A stretch of DNA of 64,000 nucleotides, taken from contig OY365807.1 of the NCBI GenBank assembly GCA_959347315.1, positions 59,376,384 through 59,440,383 of the forward strand. The letters are read 5' to 3'. Origin of the DNA: Bimastos eiseni. Taxonomy: Eukaryota; Annelida; Clitellata; Crassiclitellata; Lumbricidae. Positions 1 to 9,730 of the stretch are shown piece by piece. Every line of letters begins with the position of its first letter. Within the stretch, counting starts at the first letter, position 1. The notes beneath the pieces were generated by a model. It was not told the origin of the DNA. It made no database searches and saw only the letters and a program-made list of their open reading frames with translations. The position numbers and the translations under genes were made by a program.

Positions 1-531
1 TCTTAATCATTCTTATATTTAGATTCCTGTTTAGTTTTCCTCTCAGAAGTTCACTCTTTCTTGAAAATGCCTCTTTTCCTATTGCAATCCTTCTTCTAAT
101 TTCCCTGTGACATTTGGCATCTGTGGTTTTCATACTCCCTAGGTAACAAAATTCTTTCACCTGTTCTATTTCTTTTCCTCCAATGTGTACTCAGACTACA
201 GTCTCCTTTCCTTTACTTATCTTCAGTACCTTCGTCCTCTTGATGTTCACTTTCATTCCATATTCAGATGATATTATTTATGTCCATCATTGTCTGTAGA
301 CCTTTCCGGCTCCTTGCCAACATTGCCTGGTCACCATGCAAACCTCAGCGCCTTGATCTATCTTCCTCCGACTTTTATCCCTTTCTCCAGATCATCCACA
401 GCCTCTCTGACAAGCTCTTCTATGTAAATGTTAAAAGTAGTGGTGATAGTGGACATCCTTGTCTCACACCTATGCCCACCTTTATATATATATATGCATA
501 TATATATGTATATATATACATATATATATAC

Positions 532-566
<35 letters not shown>

Positions 567-1600
567 CCCTGTCCATTCGGGCAGCTCCTTTCTGATAGTA
601 CTCTTAGTGCTCCTAGTTCGGTGATCTTAACAAGTTGCTGCATTTGACTTCTTTTTAATTGGTATTATGATGGATTGTAGGAAGTCCTCTGGCCATACAA
701 TGTTGTGTATATGGCTTGGCATATTTTTGTCAATTCTGTCAAACCATCTTCCTCTAGACTTTTGAGCATCTCTGCTGGGAGGATATTGTCTATTCCTTCT
801 GCTTTATTGTTTTTTTCAATTCTTTTATGGCTGCTCTTACCTCCTCTCTCAGTACCTCGGGTCCAATGTCCTCCTCACTTCCTCGTGTCTCCTCTCTCTC
901 CTCCTCCTCCTCCATATCGTTAATATTGAGCAATTTTCCATCATCACTTTTGTAAAGTTCTTCCACATATTCCTTCCATCGGGTTTTAAACTTCATTTGT
1001 TTCAGTTAGGATCCTACCTTGTTTGTCTATAACTTGTATTCCTCCTCCTCCTCCTCCTCCTCCTCTCCCTGGTTTCCTATATATCTGTTTTAACTTTTTG
1101 TACACCTTGTCATATCTTTCCTTTTACTGTAAGTCTTCTAACTCCTTACATTTCTCATTCCACCATTTTTCTCTTGCCTCTTCTGTTGTTCTTCTTAATT
1201 TGTTGTTCAATTTTCTATATTCCTGCCTTGCCTTTTCAGTGCTTTGTTGCTTCCATTTCCTACGTTCCTCCATATCTTCTATTATTGCTCTTGTTACCCA
1301 CGGTTTCCTAGGCTAGGAGGCATCCTCTCATCTGTTCCGATGATGTCGTTGGCAAGAGTTATAATGTTGTCTTTTAGGCTTCTCCGTCTCTCCTCTGTGG
1401 ATTCGCCTTCATATTCTGCTAGATTTTCTTCTATTTTCTTTCCTAGTTCATTGCTCTTTTCTTTCAGATTATTTTAATTCCATCTCTGTCTTATCTTCTT
1501 TTTCCTTTTGATAAATTTCAGTTTTATCTGGGCCTTCATGATGACCTAGTTCTGATCTGTGTCGGCGTCTGCTACCGGCATTGCTCCTACATTCTTAACT
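1..1600 (-). mobile_element. degenerate LINE (non-LTR retrotransposon), RT and endonuclease parts
   Basis: Read on the minus strand, 996-790 encodes RWKEYVEELYKSDDG followed by GPEVLREEVRAAIKELK, the linker before the reverse transcriptase domain in many LINEs. Bases 576-358 and on towards 1 encode FNIYIEELVREA and then residues resembling the RT region around the catalytic site (an RSRKGLQTMMD-like segment). At about 1590-1490 there is an endonuclease-end-like ADADTDQN..VIMKAQIKLKF segment. Frameshifts and stops break every part, and a TA microsatellite sits inside the RT domain at 481-566. The family is known from the motifs only; RTE-like is my best guess. It is a dead copy. Confidence 0.75.
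481..566. repeat. (TA)n / (TATG)n microsatellite
   Basis: Alternating TA with occasional G and C lies inside the LINE RT domain. The tract produces spurious YIYI-type open frames on both strands. Confidence 0.95.
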
Positions 1601-2190
1601 CTGTGACTCGCATATACCGGTGAGGGCTCGGTAGTCCACCACGCACTTTGTTAGCAACGGCGACAGAGGTACCGCGTGAAGGTGGCGTGGTGGCACTGGT
1701 GACCAATCGAGCAGCAGAGGGCTTTTGAGGCGCTTGCTGTCCCATTTTCATCCCCCATAAATAAATAAATAAGCAGGTTACGTGACCGAATCTATCAGTA
1801 TTAGCCAAGATAATTTAATTCTCGCGAGAAGACATTGTCGTTAATCGTCGTTGCTTGAACTTTCTCAAGTCAAAATTACTGCTTCGATCTCCAGAGTTTT
1901 TCGTCCAACAGTCGTTCGGGAAATTTGGGCGACATCTATGGAGTCAAACGAATTGAATAGAATTTTCAGAGTGACTGTGGTGATTTTGCGAATTCTTTGG
2001 TAAGAAATAAAGCTCTGAAACAATAACAAGATAAAGCAACATCATGGCCTGCTAGAGTTGAACTGAGGGGTAGTTTACCTTTAAATGAAACATTATATTT
2101 TGCGTTGCTTAAAGTGGCCAATTTTAAGAGCGAACGTTGTAACACAAGCCGTTATTGTCAATGGTGTTCGAAACCGCTTCGCTACCAGGT
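1601..2190. other. intergenic, no gene seen
   Basis: Unique-looking A+T-rich sequence between the LINE remnant and the tRNA gene. I see no convincing exon. Confidence 0.5.
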
Positions 2191-2310
2191 GTCAGGATGG
2201 CCGAGCGGTCTAAGGCGCCAGACTCAAGGCAGTAAGCTTTGGCCAGTCATCGCTGGGTTGGGTGTTCTGGTCCACGTATGTGGGCGTGGGTTCAAATCCC
2301 ACTTCTGACA
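2191..2310 (+). tRNA. trnL-CAA: tRNA-Leu(CAA) with 36-nt intron
   Basis: The acceptor stem GTCAGGA (2191-2197) pairs with TTCTGAC near 2303-2309. The D arm carries the A box GGCCGAGCGGTCTAAGG, and the T arm GTGGGTTCAAATCCCAC carries the B box. The anticodon stem CCAGA (2218-2222) pairs with TCTGG (2266-2270). The loop is CTCAAG plus T2265, giving anticodon CAA at 2225-2227. A 36-nt intron (2229-2264) sits one base 3' of the anticodon, the standard place for nuclear tRNA introns. A long variable arm marks a class II tRNA. tRNA-Leu(CAA) is one of the tRNAs that commonly keep an intron in animals. It decodes UUG. All stems pair, so it looks functional. Confidence 0.96.
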
Positions 2311-2353
2311 AACTGTTTTGCTTTTAGTAATCATTTTGGATATTAAATAGGCT

Positions 2354-2443
2354 GTGACTAGCGGACCGCTAGGCGGCCCGCAAGTTTACAAAACTAGCGG
2401 ACCGCCAGTCACGTGATTACAGAAAGACATGCGGTCCGCATGT
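2354..2443. repeat. GC-rich nested palindromes just after the tRNA
   Basis: GTGACTAGCGG (2354-2364) is answered by CCGCCAGTCAC (2402-2412) with one mismatch. Inside it is the short palindrome CTAGCGGACCGCTAG, and after it ACATGCGGTCCGCATGT (2427-2443), with 8-nt arms around a central T. The shared core is CGGWCCG. This may be a transposon end; it is not annotated further. Confidence 0.7.
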
Positions 2444-2517
2444 TTCTCAAAGATAGCGGTTTTATCATAAGGATATTATAAGAGTGTGAATAGCTTATAT
2501 ATGACATGAAATGAGAT

Positions 2518-2890
2518 CAGAGATGTAGCAAGCGGGAGGTGGGGGTACCGGTCCCACGGTTTTAAAACTGGGGGTCAACGCCCCTCCCGTTTTGGTGATC
2601 ATTGCCCTCCAGTGCCCCCAAATCTGTTCTATCTTTTTATGTTTATCCAATTACTTTTTATGTCTAATGGTTTAGGTATTGTGGGTGAATAAATCTCGTG
2701 CAGTCCAAAGTTTGTTGATACAACTTGTTCTTGCATATTGCGGGTATAAACGACTGTCGTTTGTAAAGGAGAATAATGCTTGGTTATTCTTAAGCTTAGA
2801 AAAGTTTAAAGCGAGAAACATTTTCTACGCTCCGCGCAATATCATCAGATTTATGCCCCACCCATTTTTAGAAACCTTGTTACACCTCTG
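2518..2890. mobile_element. hAT-like MITE, 373 bp
   Basis: The ends CAGAGATGTAGCAAG and CTTGTTACACCTCTG are imperfect inverted repeats (CAGAGRTGTARCAAG). They are flanked by 8-bp near-identical direct repeats AATGAGAT (2510-2517) and GATGAGAT (2891-2898), the target-site length of hAT elements. No transposase is inside. A related end appears near 56300-56383. Confidence 0.8.
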
Positions 2891-3906
2891 GATGAGATTC
2901 ATATCCTGTCATTAATTAAACTTTTCTGAGCTTTTATTATGTGTACCATGCATGTTAATTGTTCGTTTTATACATGCCGTGCGATTACAGGCGTTCCTAT
3001 TGAAGAAAATACCTACTTACTTACTTACTTTACATTTACATTCGTAGCTACATAAATCTGAACACGGAGCATAGCGCTAAATAACGTGAAATTAGATATT
3101 AAACATATTAGTCTCCGCTACCTGCACATCAGTGCTTACCTTTAGCCACGGTGTGAGAGTGAACGCCCAGTTGAGCCGTTTGTGTTGATGAAAAATGGTG
3201 ATATTCTTGCGGTTGATTCTTACGAATTGTTGGTTTTTAATAGGTTATGTTGCTCGGTTTACGAAATGATGAAATATAGAATTTTTAGGGTAGTAATAGG
3301 GCGAGGCTGAATGGGGATGGCATAGAACTAGACTCCTTCTTGGGTAATCGTGATCACCCAAGAGTTGTCTGTGACCCCACCCTTAATTAGATTTGGTCTT
3401 CGCACGATGCTCTTCATGTGCTATGACCCAAATTGTACTGTAGCCCGATTATTGCAGTTTACTGAACTACATAGACGTGAAACTAATGAACATATAAATC
3501 ATATGACTTCTTGTGTTATATGAAACCGATGCTACTTTACCTGTAAGCCTAGACCTAATTGCAACAGATTTTCATTAATTTCATTTGCGTGAGAGCCACA
3601 ACAATGGTGTCTGAGGTGTCATTATTTAGCTCTAGCTTTTGACTTGTTTGTATTGTTTTGTGATGAGAAAAACTAGATTCCTTACTAACGAATGCTTATG
3701 CAATATTTTAATGTTTCTTATTTTCTGTTTTCTTGTAGTCTTTACCACAGAATATCGTAAAGGGTGAGTGTTCATCATCATGAAATTGTAGTCGCTCTCA
3801 TATCAGCCATCATCATCATCACCACCACCATCATGTCATTGTAGTTGTCATCATCATCACTATCAAGTGTGTTTACATGACGTTCCATATATACAGACTG
3901 TCGACA
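2891..3906. other. intergenic; probable 5' region of the calmodulin-like gene
   Basis: A short (ACTT)n tract is at about 3013-3030 and an ATC/ACC-rich stretch at 3775-3865. No other gene is visible. The promoter of the calmodulin-like gene would lie here, but I cannot place a TATA box or start site. Confidence 0.4.
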
Positions 3907-6156
3907 ATGAATCGTAGTGATGATCAGCCTCTGCTTGATCTTCCACTGGTCAGAAGTATGTGTATTGCTACCTTACCTCACCATGTAAGGTAATTCTCAT
4001 TTCCAACCATTTTTCATACAACTCTTAAGCAAACATTTTCCCTTCAATCGCCACACAATCTACTCAGGAGCCACAAGAATCTGTCTTTGCATGACATCAC
4101 AAGCTGAACCCTTGACCTTTCAGAGCTTGAGGAGGCGTTCTTTCTCTTTGACTATGACAAAGACGGGAAGATCGAGATTCGCGAAGTCGGTCCCGTCGTT
4201 CGATCGGTCGGACTTAATCCAACAGAAGCGGAACTCAAGGAGATCGTCAACGATATCAATCGAAGTAGGATTCTCTTTCTTTGCTCCTCTCACAGTTCTC
4301 TCTTTCGTCCATTGATGACTTGTGGCCTGAAACCAGACCCTCATTTGTCGATATAAATAGACCTCCATGGCTATTTATAGGACTCTTGGGTTATTTACAG
4401 AACTCTGGCTATTCATAGACTTATATGCTTATTAATCATGCTATTTATAGAAGTCTAGTCACGGACATAACTGAGCTCTAGGAAGTGGGCGACCAAATTT
4501 TTTATCCCTTTTATGTTGCAACTGTTAAATGGATTATGGTAACATTTATGCACAATCTATCTATATAATTACCTAAACGATGTGCCTACGTTTGTCAATC
4601 TGTTCGTCTTTCTGATTCAAGCGTGTTATTGGATAGAGGCGTCGTAGGCAAATAAAGTTTACCTAAATATAGTCTGTCCGGATGCAGTCAAGTTTTTCTG
4701 TAAATCTTCTGTAAACCATACTGCACCTGGTACTGATTATCATAAACAAATTTGTGATTCGAGTTTCAAAAAGCTTATATTCGCGTCTAAGTCAGTAAAT
4801 TTTCAGTTTTGAAAATTAAACACATCATGTAATGTAAGTATTTTTGCAGTTATTAAAATCAAATGGAATCGTTATGGGTAATGCGTATTTTTGGCATATT
4901 TTAGTATTAGTGGTGGTGAACTTGCAGTCAGCCTATGTTGTTCAGGTGACGCACAATTCGCATTGACCGTTTCGTTCAATTCGTCCCACTGTTTTAACCA
5001 CTAATCTAGCAAAGTTAAAATTAAGTATGACACGTAATTTTTCACGAGTTAACAGCTAGTGACTTGTAACTATTTGTATTAATAATATTTAAATTTTTTA
5101 GTTATTTTCAATAATGATAATGATCTGTAAAATATTAAAGATAAGTTTAAATTTCTTCCAAGAAATTACAATGGGCATTGTTTCTTCTGGGTATGGAAAG
5201 TTTGGGGTATCTTATCATCCAGTCCAGAAAGTATATATATAGATATATATACATAGTATATATATATAAATATTATATATGATTTTTCATTGCATTTTCT
5301 TTGCAGTGGGTGGCAAAGTGGATGCGTCCACATTATCTCAGCTGATCACGAAGAGAGTGTGTGAGCTGAAGACAAGCGCAGATCAGTTAAAGGACGCGCT
5401 GCAAGTGTTTGACAAGCAGGGGACTGGTTTCATATCGGTTCACGATCTCAAGCTGTCCTTGACGTCGCTTGGAGAACCTCTCACCAACGAGCAGCTGGAT
5501 GAACTCATCCGAGAGGTGGATCACGACGGAGAGGGAATGGTCAACTCCGATGGTATTGCCTTTTCCACTCTTACCCAGTTCCATTTTCCATTTATCATCA
5601 TGACCCTCATCATCTTCACCATTCTTTATAAACATCGTCTTCATTAACTCTGTCGTCTTGATAAACAACTTCTATCCTGAAATTTGCTATGTACAACAAA
5701 GACATTTTAAAGTTATAATTCCAAATTGTCAGTTAGCCATTCGCTGATGCAAAACTGTTCAGGTTGTTTCACTCCTGAAATTGACCGATTGGCATCATGA
5801 GTAGAAGTAGGAAAATAAATTGTGGAAGCCCAGTTAATCGATTAAAAATGTTGAGAGTTAATAAATTATTCAATCTTTGAAATCTACAGCCCTAGTATGT
5901 GGGCGTGTATGTCTAGTAGGGTATTGCCTTGTGAGGCGTCTGTTATATATTGCCAAATATATAACAAAACTTCCCTTGCCTCTGCTTTCCTGGGTTTCAA
6001 AGTCTAAGTGTCTGCTTAATTCATTTGACACCCTTTACGACAGCTTCCAAGTTACTGAGTTTCGACTTTGTGTACAAATGTTTTGTTGCTTGTGTGGTTA
6101 AAAACTGTCCTTTGCTCTGTTTTATTTCAGAGGTTGTTCGAGTCTTGCTCTGCTAG
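3907..6156 (+). CDS. calmodulin-like EF-hand protein, 153 aa, four exons
   Basis: Coding exons are 3907-3955, 4124-4264, 5307-5552 and 6131-6156, all with GT-AG ends and phase-1 junctions that join without a stop. The product has the calmodulin length and four EF-hand positions. EF1 (residues 26-37, DYDKDGKIEIRE) and EF4 (135-146, DHDGEGMVNSDE; its last Glu is made by the exon 3-4 join) are canonical. EF2 (about 60-71, DINRMGGKVDAS) is out of register and lacks the final Glu. EF3 (99-110, DKQGTGFISVHD) has Gln at position 3 and Asp at 12. The protein should therefore bind calcium mainly at the first and last loops. It ends VVRVLLC, without the calmodulin MMTAK-type tail. The start at 3907 has A at -3; an in-frame ATG at 3877 would add ten residues. 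It is likely a cytosolic calcium sensor; its partner is unknown. Confidence 0.85.
4556..5059 (+). mobile_element. non-autonomous Helitron-like element, copy 1
   Basis: It starts at A|TCTATCTATATA and ends at CTAG|T, matching Helitron rules (5' TC, 3' CTRR, insertion between A and T). A hairpin-like TTTTTCACG segment lies about 10 nt before the end. It is alignable along its length to a second copy at 62365-62907. It lies in intron 2 of the calmodulin-like gene in sense orientation. Confidence 0.75.
5229..5281. repeat. (TA)n tract upstream of exon 3
   Basis: An imperfect TATA-rich tract ends about 25 bp before the acceptor of calmodulin-like exon 3. Confidence 0.9.
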
Positions 6157-7300
6157 GTGGCGCTGTTGTAGTGCAAAGGTCAAGCGAATGACGTCATTTC
6201 GTCTTCTTCTTTTAGGCAGGAACGATCTTAGTGAATCACTCTATGTGACATTGCAAAGGCTTCATTCCAGAATCTTTATCAATCTGTGTAGCCACATGTT
6301 AGTCATCTGCCTCTTACAAAAAACACATACCTGTTGTTTCAGCTCATAAATGACCCATATGTAGATGAAACTGTGACCAGAGTGGGATTATGCGACCTAG
6401 ACCTTGCTCGTTCTCTTATGACTTTTCTTTTCTCTAGGGGTTTTTCGCACTGGGAGCGCCTCTGATTAGGTTGTATTGTGAGAGGCGCTTTATAAATCCG
6501 TAAATAGGATAGACTAGACCAGTTCCCTGCTGACTCCTAACCTCCTTGGTTAGGCACCTGTTTTCTGGCCATTTATAATATCATAGATAACCCCATCTAA
6601 GAGCCAACCAATTGATTGATTATAAATTTCAGATATCATTGATACAGTACTTAATAATATATTTGATCTGACTGTGTGAGATGAATTCTGTTTATTGCTA
6701 TGATGTACTTTATTTGATTAGATGTTATTTATGTAATCACGGAAAGGTTCTTTGTAAATTGGTTACATAATTGGTTGAATAGGGCGACCTCTATAAATTA
6801 GTGGAATGGTCCGTTCCTTTGGGGTTTCCCATTGTTCACTGCATGTTTAGTTACTATACTGTTACTATGTTACGTGTTATGTATTTCGTTCAAAGATCAA
6901 AGAAGCATTGATTGATTGATTGAAATGCCATGACCCCTCAAATTGATTGATTGATTGAACCTCAAACGATTTATAAAGTTCTATGGTTGATGTACCTATG
7001 ACTTCTCCTTTTAACAATGCATATCTACCATTGGTTGTGCTAGTTCACTCGTTCTCTGATTTTATTAAATGCCGATTGATTGAATGATTGATTGCCCTTG
7101 GTTGGACTATTTTGCTTAACAATATGAAGTTCGTGTATATCGCTGTGTCTCCTCGACTTAGTTCTTTTAATTGACTTTTACTACAGTCGTTGTCGTGGTA
7201 ATGAGGAAACATTATTAGTTTTGTTTTGGAATTAAACATCAAAGTCAGAACTTCTATAATTTCTTTGGTTTTTACTTTCTTATTGGCTTTGATCTAACTA
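6157..7300. other. 3' flank of the calmodulin-like gene; LINE-tail and (TTGA)n scraps
   Basis: No further exon is visible. At 6430-6510 there is a LINE-tail-like segment ending GGCGCTTTATAAAT. (ATTG)n runs occur at 6908-6960 and near 7070-7095. The 3' UTR end of the calmodulin-like gene cannot be fixed. Confidence 0.45.
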
Positions 7301-7329
7301 TCCTGAAATTTGTTGTACTGCTTTCCATG

Positions 7330-8002
7330 GATGTGGTCTCCAGACCGGAAAACTATGGTCTTGATCTTAAAGGAATGGTCTTGGTCTCGAATGCATCAAT
7401 CTTGGTCTTAAAGGAACAATCCTGGGATTGGTCTCCATCTTACATTAGCGTTCTTGGTTATTTGCCGTAACACAGCAATTTTTTATATTTGTCGGTTATT
7501 TTCGATTATTACAGACACCGGATGTTTAGGCCCAACACTACTGTTATCGCATTATGACATGATGACCATTTAAATATACATGTTACTGTGGAAAAAAAAT
7601 GTATTTGCAACGGAGCCAGCCATTTCAAAATTTCAAGGTTTTCAAACAATCTAATAATTATATGGTCGGCCAAGTATAGAGACTTAACCTACAATTCCGA
7701 GTACAAGTATACCATTCAAACGTTACGTTAATCTACTTGTTCAGATGTCTAAAAGTGTTTACCTATTGTATACTATAATTTATGGTGTGATATTCTCAGG
7801 CCGAAACCAAGGGCTGAACATGCAAAAGTTCAGAGTGTCCGATTAAACTGTTTTCTGGACCACTATAATTAAGACTAGTATTTTTCTGCAATAAAATTAA
7901 TGTTTTAAGCGTGTTATTCCGTTTTGTCGTCTTAATCAATGGAATTGTTTTTAAAAAAAGTATTGGTCTTGGTCTCAAGGTTTTGGTCTCGTGCCCTACA
8001 CT
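7330..8002. mobile_element. decayed DNA-transposon ends with GTCTTGGTCTC motifs
   Basis: Repeated GGTCTTG/GGTCTC motifs lie at 7340-7430 and 7960-7990. They are followed by end-like sequences GGCCCAACACTA (7531-7542) and GTGCCCTACACTG (7989-8001). They look like termini of related decayed hAT-like elements; the partners are not clearly paired. Confidence 0.4.
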
Positions 8003-8615
8003 GCTGCTTTCATCACAGCCCGACTGGATTACTGTTGCTCACTCTATGCAGGCCTTCCAGTTTGTTGGTTGCGCTGCCTGGAGCGGATCCTGCGTTCTGC
8101 GCTGCACGTCTTGTTGGACGCATTCCTAAATTTGGCCATGTATCCGGCTATATGCCGGATGTGCTCCACTGGCTCCCCCTCCAACAGCGAACCTCGTACC
8201 GTATCATCTCTTTGGTATGGCGGTCCTTGCTAGGTCTCACCTCTGCCTATCTTCGCGATCTCTGTTACTCTACTTTGAGTGTACCGGGTCACCGCTCTCT
8301 ACGCTCTACTGAGCGAGGCATGCTCATTGTCCCATTTGCTCGTACAACTACCAAAACTTGTTCCTTCATTTTGTTTTGAGTCTTGATTGATTGTTAGAAA
8401 TAAAATGGATTTGATTTGATTTGAACAGAATCATGTCTTCTCAGTGGTTGGCCCCTCGCTGTGGAACACGCTCCCTTTGGCGTCACGGTTGTCACCCAGA
8501 CTTACTTTATACTCGTCTTAAGACTTCTTTTTAGCCGTGCTGTAGTCTGGAGCGCTCCTGAATAGTAGCCTTGAAGGGCGCCATGTAAATCTCTGCAATG
8601 AATGAATGACTATTT
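7995..8615 (+). mobile_element. L2/CR1-like LINE, 3' part of RT ORF and tail
   Basis: The plus frames encode RTSYRIISLVWRSLLGL, then AYLRDLCYSTLSVPGHRSLRS and VVGPSLWNTLPLASR, the hallmark C-terminal end of L2/CR1-type LINE ORFs. Frame changes are present. A short TTGATT-rich insertion sits at 8375-8407. The tail at 8570-8600 carries GGCGCCATGTAAAT, and (GAAT)n follows. Confidence 0.8.
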
Positions 8616-9304
8616 TGATTAGCATTGGCCACTGACCTAGTGAGCAAGTGGTTATCTTTGTAAAAATGTCACTTAATCAAATTATGTGAAGTCCATTTAT
8701 GATATTATTTGTTGATGTTTCTGTAATCTTTGCTTTCACTGATGACTTTTTGACGTTACAAAAGTTTTAAGATTTACACAATTTCGTGTTTCTTATATTA
8801 ATACCACCAAAGTTTATTATGTGTGAAATGAAAACCTCTAATCTCAGCACTATAGTAATGATGACCTCCTCTACCCACAAAGGTAATGATAACCCCCGTG
8901 ACACAAACAGTCAGATTAAGATGTGAATGATATCAAACGGTGGGGGTGGAGAGAACTGAGCTGAGTGGACGTCGCTCTATCACTGCCCATCCAGTACCCA
9001 AGGGTTTAATCCAACGACCTCGTATATTATATTCATATTCAGCCGATGAATTCACTGAATAATTAAAAATGAGCAATTGCCATAGAAATTTACCCTCTAC
9101 ATTTTACGATGTAATATTTGCTAGGTCGCTGACAACCGTTCTAGGATTACTTTTTAACTGCTTCAGTGAGATGCCATTAAACAGGATTTATAGTAAATGT
9201 AGTGGGCTAAGTCAGGTATCTCTGGCAACTGCTTATTTAGAAGCGTTGAAGATAACTGACGTATGCGATGGTGATCTTACTTGCTGTAGCATCAGATGTT
9301 AGTG
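8616..9304. other. intergenic, no gene seen
   Basis: A+T-rich sequence without recognisable exon or repeat; a short GT-rich element-like patch is near 8935-9005. Confidence 0.4.
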
Positions 9305-9541
9305 TTAGATATCGGTCGCTGGAAGCGCTGGCGTTGCATTGGATATTATTCTAGACCGAGGAGCAGCTGATGTGGAGGTGACGATGTCTTCTGCAATGGC
9401 AGTCCGTTTAATTCTTCCGATTTGATGCACAACTAATAGCTCTACAAATCGTTGTGCGTATTCGGTCTGATTTTTATAGATCGCCATTGCATCGCGAATT
9501 TTATAAAGTGGAAAGAATTCTGTGAGGCTGGTAAATATCAT
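9305..9541 (-). CDS. unassigned 78-aa ORF, head-to-head with CPEB
   Basis: A minus-strand ORF starts at ATG 9541 and ends at TAA 9305. Its product begins MIFTSLTEFFPLYK and contains a helical-looking EYAQRFVELLVVHQIGRIKR stretch. The composition is protein-like rather than low-complexity. It faces the CPEB start 190 bp away, so a shared promoter is possible. I do not recognise the family; it may be chance or a first exon. Confidence 0.25.
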   Translation of the reverse strand: MIFTSLTEFFPLYKIRDAMAIYKNQTEYAQRFVELLVVHQIGRIKRTAIAEDIVTSTSAAPRSRIISNATPALPATDI

Positions 9542-9730
9542 CAGCGCTAGAGGCGAGTGGGAGGTAACGCTGTGCGTCCGATTGCAGAGGTTAACTAAAC
9601 ATATTGTGGTTTAGACGATACTGTATTATATCCCGTTTTCCGAATCGCTTATCAAGCGCTGCATACGACAGATAGATCGTTTAATTCCACTGATCTCATC
9701 TCCTTTGGAGCTGATCTACGACATAGAAAC

